Of a stretch of DNA of 64,000 bases, positions 1 to 9,546 are shown in pieces. Position 1 is the stretch's first letter. Every line of letters begins with the position of its first letter. The notes below the pieces were generated by a model that saw only the letters and a list, made by a program, of their open reading frames with translations, did no database searches and was not told the DNA's origin. Position numbers and translations under genes: made by a program. The stretch covers positions 1 through 64,000 of the forward strand of contig JAKAJS010000083.1 in the NCBI GenBank assembly GCA_021813685.1. The letters are read 5' to 3'. The DNA comes from Deltaproteobacteria bacterium. Lineage in GTDB: Bacteria > Desulfobacterota > Syntrophobacteria > Syntrophobacterales > Syntrophobacteraceae.

Positions 1-72
1 GGACCCGAAAAAACATGGCACTACAATGAGATTTTTGACTATGGCTCTCCTGAAATTATTGGTGTTTTCTGA
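1..72 (+). CDS. C-terminal end of a CDS truncated by the window edge (unknown product)
   Basis: Frame +1 reads GPEKTWHYNEIFDYGSPEIIGVF* before the intergenic region upstream of the AAA ATPase. Confidence 0.4.
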   Translation, partial: GPEKTWHYNEIFDYGSPEIIGVF

Positions 73-239
73 CGCAGCAAGCGCCAAACGACCAATTTTG
101 GATCTCAAAATGTTAAACTTGGGCTAGCACTGAAAACAGTGTAGGGGTTAGAGATTTCTCACCTGCTTCGTAAAGTCCTTCCTGTTGAAAATGTACCGGG
201 GCTGGGCTATGTAAGGAGCTTTACACCGGAGAGAAGGCG

Positions 240-1073
240 ATGAAATTCGAAGGCACGGAGAACTATTACCTTGGCCCCGAACTGGGGGAGATCGTAAATA
301 TTGCCATCGCCATGGAAAAGCCGCTGCTTCTCATGGGGGAAGCGGGGACGGGTAAGACACAACTGGCGTTTGAAATCGCGAGAGGTTTCGGGGCAAAGAT
401 GGAGGAGGCCCGTTGCAAGTCCACCTTCAAAGGTGAGGAGCTTTGCTATATTTACGATGCAGTGCTGCGATTGAACGATTCGCGGTTTGGAAGCGGCGAG
501 TCGGGGCGAGACGTAAACGATATATGGGATTATCTGCGCTTCGGACCCATAGGGAGGGCTTTTCTTGCCGAAGATAGAAGGGTCCTGCTTCTCGACGAGA
601 TCGACAAGACCGATTCGGACACTCAGGACAACCTGCTCGATGTTTTAGAAGACGGCTCCTTCATCATCCGGGAAATAAACCACAAGGTTTCGGCCAGGCA
701 AAAACCGATCATCATCATTACGAGTAACGCCAAGCGGGAGCTCTCCGATCCTTTTTTACGCCGCTGCTTCTGCCACTACATTCCGTTTCCCGGCCCCGAG
801 GAAATCTCCATCATCGTTCGGCTTCACTATCCCGACATCTCCGAACTTCTTCTGGACGCCTGCCTGCACGAGTTCTACCGGCTGCGTGACGGGGGGTTCG
901 AAAAGCCGCCGGCAACCGCGGAGCTGCTCGACTGGATCGGCGCCCTGCGCTCGGAGGCAGACACCGGAGAACCGGGCGGAGGGAGAGCGCTGCGGCATAT
1001 CGGAACCCTTCTCAAGCGGTCCAGGGATCTTTTGAAGTTCAGGGGGCCGGGCCCCAAAACCCCCTGGCGATGA
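240..1073 (+). CDS. MoxR-like AAA+ ATPase
   Basis: Walker A GEAGTGKT, Walker B VLLLDEID, sensor TSN; followed by a VWA-type gene. Confidence 0.88.
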   Translation: MKFEGTENYYLGPELGEIVNIAIAMEKPLLLMGEAGTGKTQLAFEIARGFGAKMEEARCKSTFKGEELCYIYDAVLRLNDSRFGSGESGRDVNDIWDYLRFGPIGRAFLAEDRRVLLLDEIDKTDSDTQDNLLDVLEDGSFIIREINHKVSARQKPIIIITSNAKRELSDPFLRRCFCHYIPFPGPEEISIIVRLHYPDISELLLDACLHEFYRLRDGGFEKPPATAELLDWIGALRSEADTGEPGGGRALRHIGTLLKRSRDLLKFRGPGPKTPWR

Positions 1074-1098
1074 GCACCATGTCTCAGGAGGGGTTTTC

Positions 1099-2280
1099 TT
1101 GTTGCTTTCGTTTATTCAACAGTTGCGCGAGGCGGAAATACCTGTAAGCGTCCGGTATATCCTGGAGTTCTACGAGGGGATCCAAAAGGGGCTCGCGCCG
1201 GATATCGATCGACTGTTTCTACTGGCGCGCCTTGTCTTTGTGAAAAAAGTCGAACACTACGATGCCTTCGAACGTGTCTTCGCCGCCCTTTTTCTCGGAC
1301 AGGGGGACGGTCAACCGGTGGAACGGGAGGAAGCGTTTGGCGGAAAACCTTTCGAAGAATGGCTGCGTGAGCAGGTAGCGAAAGGGGCGATCTCGCTTGA
1401 CGAACTGCGAACCTTTGAGATCGATGAGTTGCTCAAGCGCTTCCGGGAAACGCTTTTACAGCAGGAAGGCGCACACCACGGGGGCAACCGGTGGATCGGA
1501 ACGGGTGGCAGGTCGCCTTACGGCCACTCGGGGTCTGCCGGAGGAGGGGTGCGGGTCTACGGAAGGGGTCTGCACGGTACGGCGCAAAAGGTCATCGATA
1601 GAAGGAATTATCTCAATTACAGCGGAAAAGCACGCCTTGCCGAAAGCAATGTCGGTCAGGCGCTCGCTTTATTGAAAAACCTCAAGCGTGCGGGCCCGGA
1701 GACGGAGCTCGAAATAGAGGAAACCATACGCCGGACGGCAAAAAACGGCGGAGAAATCGAGCTCGTGTTCGCAAAGGAGTTACGAGACCGGCTAAAGCTC
1801 GTGGTGCTGCTCGATAACGGCGGCTACTCGATGGAGCCCTACCTCCAGGTCGTCAAATCCGTCTTTGCCAAGATCAGGGATAAGTTCAAAGACCTCAAAT
1901 ACTATTATTTCCATAACTGTCTGTACGGGACGGTTTACGAGAACATGGAGAGGACCAGGGCGGTTTCCTGGGAAACGCTCGTCTCCCGCGGTCCCGATAC
2001 GCACCTCATCATCATCGGCGACGCCAATATGGCGCCCTCCGAACTCATGGCCGCAAACGGCGCCCTCTACACCTACACCAGCGACCGAAGACCCGGCGTC
2101 GAATGGCTGAAACTGCTGCGAACCGCCTTTCCTGCCAGTGTCTGGCTAAATCCCGTACCCAAACGCTACTGGTCCGCCGAAAGCATTACCATCGACCGGA
2201 TCGGGCGCATCTTCCCGATGGAGGACCTGACCCTCGACGGTATCCGAAACGCGGTGCAGATACTCATGCGGAAGATATGA
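1099..2280 (+). CDS. VWA-domain / CoxE-like protein paired with the MoxR ATPase
   Basis: 393 aa; degenerate MIDAS-like VVLLDNGGYSM; adjacent to the MoxR-like ATPase. Confidence 0.75.
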   Translation: MLLSFIQQLREAEIPVSVRYILEFYEGIQKGLAPDIDRLFLLARLVFVKKVEHYDAFERVFAALFLGQGDGQPVEREEAFGGKPFEEWLREQVAKGAISLDELRTFEIDELLKRFRETLLQQEGAHHGGNRWIGTGGRSPYGHSGSAGGGVRVYGRGLHGTAQKVIDRRNYLNYSGKARLAESNVGQALALLKNLKRAGPETELEIEETIRRTAKNGGEIELVFAKELRDRLKLVVLLDNGGYSMEPYLQVVKSVFAKIRDKFKDLKYYYFHNCLYGTVYENMERTRAVSWETLVSRGPDTHLIIIGDANMAPSELMAANGALYTYTSDRRPGVEWLKLLRTAFPASVWLNPVPKRYWSAESITIDRIGRIFPMEDLTLDGIRNAVQILMRKI

Positions 2281-2907
2281 AGGGGGGACAGTCGCCCCCG
2301 TACATCCCCGTGTGTTAAGGTCGGCATTGAGAAGGGGGGGATTTTCCGGTTGCTCGCTCACAGGATGCAAATAATTTGACATTTTTCGGGGTAACTGTTA
2401 GAAATCTCCGTTGGGTTTTTTAATAGATATTAACAGCATCTGTCCAGCCCTTAAGCGTTTGGCGATCCGGTAGCAAATTTGAGGCCGAAGCCGGCTGGCC
2501 CTCGGGCGCGCCGCCCTGATGGTACAACCGTCTTTATGGACTGCCCCGGTGAGGGTAGAAAGCGCACCCGGGCATCGGTACGCTAAAAAGCTTATAGCCC
2601 GCGCGGTAACTCCTGGCATCAACTTTGCCTAAGAGAATGCGATTCGCAAAATCCCCGGACATGTCGCTGGGACCCCAAAGAGGAGCAGTACGCAATTGAA
2701 GGAGCCATCCGGAACATGCCCTCGACTGCAGGAAGACCGCCTTTCCTGCGAGCGGGTCTCGTTTGGGGAAAGCAAAGCCGACGAGAAGCATACGACCCGG
2801 ATTGCGGGAGTGATAGAGCAAATGTCTTCCACATCCTAAGGAGAGGATCGTTCGCAGCGGGCGGTCCGAAAACGATGAATTTGCATTGACAAACGAAAAG
2901 GGGATTT

Positions 2908-3780
2908 ATGAGTTTTCAAAAACGACTCCTGTCAGGCGAATTTGTGGTCCTTGCGGAAATGAATACGCCCAAAGGCGTTGACACTTCGCAGCTAATCCAG
3001 AATGCGCGCAGGATCAAGGGCCGTGTGGACGCGGTTATCGTGCCTGATATGGACGACGGCGTCATGAGAATGAGTGCCCTTGCCGGGGCGGTTCTGATGC
3101 ACCAGCAGGGAATGGAAGCCCTCATTCACGTTTACTGCCGGGACAGAAACCGCATGGCTCTGCAGTCCGATCTGCTCGCGGCGTATGCGCTGGGGGTTCA
3201 GAACCTGGTGGTGGTCTCCGGGGAAGATGTGTGCAACGGGGATCATCGAGAAGCCCGGGCCGTGGACGATCTCGACGAACTGGGGTTGCTCCACGCGGTT
3301 CGCTCGCTTGAAGCGGGAACCGACCTGGGTGGAAGCGACCTGACGGGTGCTCCCAGCTTTCTGGTCGGATGCGCCATTGCCCAGTGCCGGGATGAAAAAA
3401 GCCTCGATAACGAATTGGAAGTTGCGGCAAAGAAGGTGGAAGCGGGTGCGAAATTTCTCCTCACTCCGCCGGTCTTTGACCTCAGCCGCTTCGAGTCCTT
3501 CCTGGGCAAGGCCAGGAGTCTGAAAGTTCCCATCATCTCCACCGTGTACCTGCTGAAGTCTGTGGGTGCTGCCCGCTACATCGCGACAAACGAGCCCGAA
3601 GCAGGCATTTCGGAAGACCTCATCCGCCGTATCCGCAAAGCCTCCGACCGTGAGATGGAATGCGTGCGTATCGCCGCAGAGACCCTCGTGGCCCTGAGAC
3701 AGCTTTCCCAGGGCGTGCGGATCGTCACCCTCGGGTGGGAACACCGGCTGCCCGATGTGCTGGAGTATGCGGGCCTTTGA
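2908..3780 (+). CDS. Methylenetetrahydrofolate reductase family protein (MetF-like)
   Basis: GEFVVLAEMNTPKG...VYCRDRNRMALQSDLLAAYALGVQNLVVVSGED; paralog of the 8035-8958 MetF; RBS-like aaaagggg upstream. Confidence 0.85.
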   Translation: MSFQKRLLSGEFVVLAEMNTPKGVDTSQLIQNARRIKGRVDAVIVPDMDDGVMRMSALAGAVLMHQQGMEALIHVYCRDRNRMALQSDLLAAYALGVQNLVVVSGEDVCNGDHREARAVDDLDELGLLHAVRSLEAGTDLGGSDLTGAPSFLVGCAIAQCRDEKSLDNELEVAAKKVEAGAKFLLTPPVFDLSRFESFLGKARSLKVPIISTVYLLKSVGAARYIATNEPEAGISEDLIRRIRKASDREMECVRIAAETLVALRQLSQGVRIVTLGWEHRLPDVLEYAGL

Positions 3781-3846
3781 TCGTATACACTTTCCCGTTA
3801 TAATGCGGACTACATTCATCCACGTATAGAGGGGTACTGAACGGCA

Positions 3847-6800
3847 ATGCAAGAGCAAAAAAAATCCCAATTCAGCAACAAAGTTCTGATAGTCGGCGGG
3901 GGCATGGGCGGCATACGGGCGGCCCTGGACCTTGCGGAGGCAGGGCGGGACGTGGTGCTGGTAGACAAGTCCTACTCGATCGGCGGCCTCATGACAAGTC
4001 TCGACCGCACCTTTCCCACCAACAACTGCGACCTGTGCACCTTGTCTCCGCGCCTGTCGGAGAGCGGCCGTCAGCTCCACATCGAACTCATGACGATGAC
4101 CGAGGTCGAAAACCTCGAGGGCAGCGTCGGCAACTTCACGGCACAAGTCACCACGCGGCCGCGATTTATCGACCTGCAAAAATGCACCGCCTGCGGCGAG
4201 TGCTACCGGCAGTTTCCCGGGTGCGTGCGCTTTACCCCCGGGCTCGACCACCGCGCACCTACCTGCATGCGCTATCCCCAGGCTACCCCCTATGCCTTCT
4301 CGATCGATATCGATAAGTGTGAAAACATCGCGGAAGTGGCCAAGGTCTGTCCGGCCGGGGCAATCATGACCGAGGATCTGCCAAAGGCCCGGCAGATCGA
4401 TGTCGGAGCGATCATTCTGGCGCCTGGCGCCGAGCTCTTCGACCCGAGCGTTCTGGATACCTATGGGTACGGCGCTTTCCCCAACGTCGTGACGAGCCTG
4501 GAATACGAGCGGATCCTTTCTGCCTCCGGGCCGACCGGCGGGCTGCTGATGCGGCCCTCCGACGGCAAAAAGCCCCGCAAGGTCGCCTGGATCCAGTGTG
4601 TTGGCTCCAGAGGGCTCCAGAAGGGCGCCTCCCCCTATTGTTCGAGCGCCTGCTGCATGTATGCCCTGAAAGAAGCCATCGTTACCCGCGAGCGCTTCTC
4701 GGATGCCATCGAGACCACCATCTTCTACATGGACATGCGTACATACGGCAAGGACTACGAGCTGTATCTGCAGCGGGCCAAAAACGAATACGGGGTCCGT
4801 TTTGTGCGCAGCCGCCCCCACACCATCGATCCTGTGTTCAACGACGACAAGACGATGAACGGGAACCTCTATATTAACTACTCGACCTACGGGGCCGGAG
4901 CGCCTGCAGGCGAAGAATTCGACCTGGTCGTGCTCACGACCGGGTTTCGCATTTCGGCCGATGTAAAAGAGCTTGCCCGAAAACTCGACGTCGAGCTAAA
5001 CGATTACGGATTCGCCAGGACGGGAAGTTTTGAACCCGTTGCCTCTTCGAGGCCGGGCATCTATGTGTGCGGTCTTTTCGAAACCCCCAAGGACATTCCC
5101 GAAACCCTGGTCCAGGCAGGTGCGGCCGCCTGCTGCGCGGCAGCGGATTTGAGCCCCCTGCGAGTCGTTAACGAAAAGAAAGAAGAGTTCCCGCCCGAAC
5201 GGGACATCAGCGGAGAGGACCAAAGAATCGGCGTCTTTGTCTGCGACTGCGAAAACAACATCGGCGGGGTGATCGATGTGAAGGCCATGGCCGCGGGGCT
5301 GAAAAGCATTCCCGGCGTCGTGGTCTCCGAAACGATCGGTCACGGCTGCAGCCGCGACTCGCTCGAGCGGATTCAGGAAGCGATCAAATCCGAGAAACTC
5401 AACCGCGTAGTGTTCGGCGCATGCTCTCCCAGGACCCACGAGGCGGTGTTCCAGGATACGCTGCGAAAAGCCGGTCTCAATAAGTATCTTCTTGAAATCG
5501 TCAATCTGCGCGACCAGGACACCTGGGTGCACACCGACGATCCGGCCTTTGCCGCCACCAAGGCCAAAGAATTGATGCACATGGGGGTGAGCGCGGTTCG
5601 GCTGACCCATCCTCTCACCGACCACATCGTGCCCATGAACAAGGACATCCTGGTGGTGGGCGGTGGCGTTGCCGGTATGAAGGCTGCGTTAAGCCTTGCC
5701 GAAGGCGGCTTCAAGGTCTTTTTGGTCGAAAGATCGCAGCATCTGGGCGGCAACGCGGCCAAGGTGCACAAAACTCTGGAGGGCGCCGATGTTCCGGGCT
5801 TTCTCGAAACGCTGATTACAAAGACCGAAAGTCACGAAAACATCCAGGTGCTCAAACAGGCCGTGGTCGTCGACCATACGGGGATGGCCGGCATGTTTAA
5901 AACCGGCGTCCAGGTCGGCCCGAGAATGGTTTACCGGCAACTCGTTCATGGAATCACGATTCTTGCGACGGGCGCTCTGGCCAACAGGCCCAAAGAGATG
6001 CTTCTGGGCTCCCACAAGGCCGTGCGCACCCAGTTGGAACTCGACGCCCTGATCGAACAAAGCCCGGAGACGGTCCGCTCGCTCCAAAACGTGGTGATGG
6101 TCCAGTGCGTCGGCTCGCGCGTTGCCGAAAATCCCAACTGCTCGCGCATCTGCTGCCAGTCGGCGATAAAGAACGCTCTGCGGATAAAAGAGCTGAACCC
6201 CGATGCCTCCATCTCCGTTTTCTACCGCGATATGCGCATGCCCGGCATGCAGGAGGAATTCTACACCAAGGCAAGGAAAAGCGGCGTGATCTTCATTCCG
6301 TACGAAGTGGAAGACAAGCCTGCTGTTGTCGCCGACGGCGACAAGGTGTCGGTCTCCTTTACCGACCCGGTGCTCGGACGAAAAGTCACTATCCCCTGCG
6401 ATTGCCTGGCGCTTAGCACGGGGTTTGTCGCCGACGAGGAATCCACCGAAGATCTGGGCGTCATCTTTCATCTTCCCAGGACCACGGACGGCTATTTCCT
6501 GGAAGACCACGTCAAACTCCGACCGGTCGATCTGCCGATCCCCGGGTTTTTCGTGGCCGGCGCCGCCCATTCGCCCAAAAACATTCGCGAAAGCATCACC
6601 CAGGCGCAGGCCGTGGCGAGCCGCGCCCAGACCTTCCTTGCCGGGGATGCGATCAACATGGGGGCCGAGGTGGCAAGGGTTGACAGCAATAGATGCGCCG
6701 CCTGCCTCATTTGTGCGCGCTCCTGCCCCTTCGGTGTGCCCTTCATCAATGCCGAGGGCCATTCGGAAATCGACCCGGCCAAGTGTCACGGGTGCGGCGT

Positions 6801-6900
6801 GTGCGCCTCCGAATGCCCCGCACAGGCCATTCAGTTGATGCGGTATGAAGACGACCTGATTTTTGCCAAGTTGGACGGACTATTTGAAAGGACGGCGTGA
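3847..6900 (+). CDS. HdrA-like FAD/Fe-S protein (heterodisulfide reductase subunit A family), double-module
   Basis: Two Rossmann FAD motifs (VLIVGGGMGGIRAA, ILVVGGGVAGMKAA), ferredoxin-type CxxCxxC clusters and C-terminal 2x[4Fe-4S] CAACLICARSCPF / CHGCGVCASECPA. Confidence 0.92.
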   Translation: MQEQKKSQFSNKVLIVGGGMGGIRAALDLAEAGRDVVLVDKSYSIGGLMTSLDRTFPTNNCDLCTLSPRLSESGRQLHIELMTMTEVENLEGSVGNFTAQVTTRPRFIDLQKCTACGECYRQFPGCVRFTPGLDHRAPTCMRYPQATPYAFSIDIDKCENIAEVAKVCPAGAIMTEDLPKARQIDVGAIILAPGAELFDPSVLDTYGYGAFPNVVTSLEYERILSASGPTGGLLMRPSDGKKPRKVAWIQCVGSRGLQKGASPYCSSACCMYALKEAIVTRERFSDAIETTIFYMDMRTYGKDYELYLQRAKNEYGVRFVRSRPHTIDPVFNDDKTMNGNLYINYSTYGAGAPAGEEFDLVVLTTGFRISADVKELARKLDVELNDYGFARTGSFEPVASSRPGIYVCGLFETPKDIPETLVQAGAAACCAAADLSPLRVVNEKKEEFPPERDISGEDQRIGVFVCDCENNIGGVIDVKAMAAGLKSIPGVVVSETIGHGCSRDSLERIQEAIKSEKLNRVVFGACSPRTHEAVFQDTLRKAGLNKYLLEIVNLRDQDTWVHTDDPAFAATKAKELMHMGVSAVRLTHPLTDHIVPMNKDILVVGGGVAGMKAALSLAEGGFKVFLVERSQHLGGNAAKVHKTLEGADVPGFLETLITKTESHENIQVLKQAVVVDHTGMAGMFKTGVQVGPRMVYRQLVHGITILATGALANRPKEMLLGSHKAVRTQLELDALIEQSPETVRSLQNVVMVQCVGSRVAENPNCSRICCQSAIKNALRIKELNPDASISVFYRDMRMPGMQEEFYTKARKSGVIFIPYEVEDKPAVVADGDKVSVSFTDPVLGRKVTIPCDCLALSTGFVADEESTEDLGVIFHLPRTTDGYFLEDHVKLRPVDLPIPGFFVAGAAHSPKNIRESITQAQAVASRAQTFLAGDAINMGAEVARVDSNRCAACLICARSCPFGVPFINAEGHSEIDPAKCHGCGVCASECPAQAIQLMRYEDDLIFAKLDGLFERTA

Positions 6901-7340
6901 TGGACAACTTCCAACCGGTTATAGTAGCTTTCTGCTGCCACTACTGTGCGTATACGGCCGCGGATATGGCCGGCAGCAAAAGGCTTCATTATCCTGCGAA
7001 CGTTAAGATTATACGGGTACCGTGCTCGGGAAAGGTTTCCGCGATCCATTTGATGGAGGCTCTGAGGAAGGGCGCCGACGGCGTCTACGTGGCCGGATGT
7101 CTGGAGGGCGACTGCCACTTCAGAAGCGGCAACACCAGAGCGGAAAAGCGCGTAGCCTACGTAAAGAAGCTGCTCGATGAGATCGGGATCGGAGGCGAGC
7201 GCGCCGAGATGTTCCTGATGTCGGCGGGCATGGGCGAGGTGTTCGCCAGGACCGCCTCCGAGTTTACGGAAAAGATTCGCCGCCTGGGTCCAAACCCGAC
7301 AAAGAACGCGCTGGGCAATAACGAACGTGCTGCAGGCTGA
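6897..7340 (+). CDS. MvhD-like hydrogenase iron-sulfur subunit
   Basis: IVAFCCHYCAYTAADMAGSKRLHYPANVKIIRVPCSGKV; overlaps the HdrA stop. Confidence 0.9.
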   Translation: MMDNFQPVIVAFCCHYCAYTAADMAGSKRLHYPANVKIIRVPCSGKVSAIHLMEALRKGADGVYVAGCLEGDCHFRSGNTRAEKRVAYVKKLLDEIGIGGERAEMFLMSAGMGEVFARTASEFTEKIRRLGPNPTKNALGNNERAAG

Positions 7341-7369
7341 TTTCCAAAAAAAGGAGAAAGTTAGCTGAG

Positions 7370-8035
7370 ATGATTACCGCCGAACGTAAACCAATGGAAG
7401 AACTTATCAACTTCGTGAGCCCCTACCGGCGAATTCTTCTCGTCGGCTGCAACGAGTGCGTCACAGTGTGCTCTGCGGGTGGACGAAAAGAGGTGGCGCT
7501 TCTTTCCTCGGCGCTCCAGATGCATTTCATGAAGGAAGCCAAGCCCTTTGAAATAAAAGAGCTCACCCTCGAGCGGCAGTGCGACCCGGAATACGTCGAG
7601 GAACTCGTTCCCCTCATGGACCAGGCCGACGCGGTGGTCTCGATGGCCTGCGGGTGCGGGGTCCAGGAAGTCGCGCGGCGCTTCAAGGAAAAGGTCGTCC
7701 TGCCCGCGGTGAATACCAAGTTCATGGGCGCCTCCGAACGGCAGGGGGTGTGGGCCGAGCGGTGCGCCGGCTGCGGCGACTGCGTGTTGGGTACGACCGG
7801 CGGGGTTTGCCCGGTTGCGCGCTGTTCCAAGCAGATCTTTAACGGTCCGTGCGGCGGCTCTACCAAAGGCAAATGCGAGGTAAACCCGGATATCGACTGC
7901 GCCTGGCAGCTCATCTGGGACCGGCTCAAGACCCTCGGAAGGCTCGACCTATACGAGAAGAACATCCCTGCGAAGGACTGGCGCACCGGACGGGGTGCGG
8001 GCCCAAGGAAAATTGTGAGAGAGGACCTTGCATAA
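7370..8035 (+). CDS. MetV-like protein (MTHFR C-terminal zinc-binding domain protein)
   Basis: Cys-rich, CAGCGDCVLGTTGGVCPVARCSKQIFNGPCGG motif; upstream of metF in the HdrA/MvhD context. Confidence 0.88.
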   Translation: MITAERKPMEELINFVSPYRRILLVGCNECVTVCSAGGRKEVALLSSALQMHFMKEAKPFEIKELTLERQCDPEYVEELVPLMDQADAVVSMACGCGVQEVARRFKEKVVLPAVNTKFMGASERQGVWAERCAGCGDCVLGTTGGVCPVARCSKQIFNGPCGGSTKGKCEVNPDIDCAWQLIWDRLKTLGRLDLYEKNIPAKDWRTGRGAGPRKIVREDLA

Positions 8036-8958
8036 TGAAGACCGATAGCATACTCGAAAAAATCTTGGCATCGGGACAACTGGCTGTAACCTCCGAGTGC
8101 GGTCCTCCGCGCGGCGCTCTTCCCGCAAAGGTGAGGGAAAAGGCCGAGATGCTTCGTGGCTGTGTCGATGCGGTAAATGTCACCGACAACCAGACGGCCA
8201 TGGTCAGAATGTCGAGCCTGGCGGCCTGCATTCTCATAAAGCAGATGGGGCTCAATCCTCTTCTCCAGATGGTCACAAGAGACCGCAATCGCCTCGCCAT
8301 GCAAAGCGAGGTTCTCGGCGCCTATTCGCACGGCATCGATAATATGCTCTGCCTTTCGGGCGACCACCCGCACTTCGGCGATCACCCGATGGCCGCCGCC
8401 GTCCATGATATCGACTCTATTCAGGCCGTGGACATGGTGCGAAAGATGCGCGACGAGGGGTTGTTCCAGGGTGGCCAGCAAATCGACGGTCCTCCGAAAA
8501 TGTTTATCGGCGCCGCTGCAAACCCCTTTGCCGACCCGTTTGAGCTGCGCGTCGCGCGGCTTGCCAAAAAGGTCGCCGCCGGGGTGGATTTTGTGCAGAC
8601 CCAGTGCATCTACAACGTCGAGAAGTTCGAAAAGTGGATGGAAGGAGTGGTGGAGCGCGGCCTGCACGAGAAGGTCTACATCCTTGCGGGCATCACTCCC
8701 ATGAAATCCGCCGGGATGGCCAAATACATGAAAAACAAAGTCCCCGGGATGGATGTTCCCGATGAAGTGGTAAAGCGCATCGCCGGGGTTCCCAAGGAAA
8801 AGCAGGCCGAAGAGGGAATCAAGATGTGCCTTGAGACCATCGAGCGGCTGAAACAGGTCAAGGGCGTGAGCGGATTTCACCTCATGGCTATAGAATGGGA
8901 ACACAGGGTGCCTGAAATTGTGGAAAGAGCCGGGTTTTTGCCCAGACCCTCATTCTAA
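8035..8958 (+). CDS. metF: Methylenetetrahydrofolate reductase (MetF)
   Basis: MKTDSILEKILASGQLAVTSECGPPRG...TRDRNRLAMQSEVLGAYSHGIDNMLCLSGDHP; ATG overlaps the metV stop. Confidence 0.9.
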   Translation: MKTDSILEKILASGQLAVTSECGPPRGALPAKVREKAEMLRGCVDAVNVTDNQTAMVRMSSLAACILIKQMGLNPLLQMVTRDRNRLAMQSEVLGAYSHGIDNMLCLSGDHPHFGDHPMAAAVHDIDSIQAVDMVRKMRDEGLFQGGQQIDGPPKMFIGAAANPFADPFELRVARLAKKVAAGVDFVQTQCIYNVEKFEKWMEGVVERGLHEKVYILAGITPMKSAGMAKYMKNKVPGMDVPDEVVKRIAGVPKEKQAEEGIKMCLETIERLKQVKGVSGFHLMAIEWEHRVPEIVERAGFLPRPSF

Positions 8959-9060
8959 GAAGAGCATGCCGGGAGACAGGAAGGCGAGGGGGTGCGCCAA
9001 AACCAGTGGGCGCGCCATGTCCGGCCCCGCTTGGACCGGCCAACCAAAGGAGAAGGCAGC

Positions 9061-9450
9061 ATGAGCGATAAACGGCTTATTTTGGTGGTGGATGACGATC
9101 CCGATCTGGTTGAGGCTGTTTCCATGAAGCTCCAGGGCAGCGACTTCCGGGTTGCCAAGGCGTACGACGGCATCGAGGCATGGGAAAAGATCAGGCAGGA
9201 AAAGCCCGATCTGGTGCTCCTGGATGTCATGATGCCCAGAAAGGACGGCTACGAGCTGTGCAGGGAGATCAAGGAAGATCCCCAGTTCAAGGATATCGCG
9301 GTCGTGCTGCTGACTGCGGTGGCCGAAAACGTCAAAAGCAGCAGGTATACGCATCAGGACGGTAAATCCACCCCCGCAGACGACTACATTGCCAAGCCGA
9401 TCGATCTCGACAGGCTCATGGAAGTCGTGAGGGACAACCTGATTCGCTAA
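9061..9450 (+). CDS. Response regulator (single receiver domain)
   Basis: LILVVDDDPDLVEAV...PDLVLLDVMMPRKDGYEL...DDYIAKPID. Confidence 0.9.
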   Translation: MSDKRLILVVDDDPDLVEAVSMKLQGSDFRVAKAYDGIEAWEKIRQEKPDLVLLDVMMPRKDGYELCREIKEDPQFKDIAVVLLTAVAENVKSSRYTHQDGKSTPADDYIAKPIDLDRLMEVVRDNLIR

Positions 9451-9458
9451 AGACAAAG

Positions 9459-9546
9459 AGGGCGGGGGAAAGTTTCCCCCGCCATAGGAGCCGCCTGGCG
9501 GCGCAGGGGTGCAGGGGGCGATAAGCGCGCCCCCGCGCTTTTCGAC
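9459..9546. repeat. Palindromic GC-rich intergenic repeat, copy 1
   Basis: gggcgggggaaagtttcccccgccataggagccgcctggcggcgcaggggtgcagggggcg; its reverse complement matches the element at about 17600-17722. Confidence 0.6.

Noticed and set aside
2992-4821. 609-aa minus-strand ORF
   Set aside because: Antisense to the clear MetF-like and HdrA genes; no domain motifs; expected artefact of high GC codon bias.
7423-8904. 493-aa minus-strand ORF
   Set aside because: Fully antisense to metV/metF; no recognisable protein signature.
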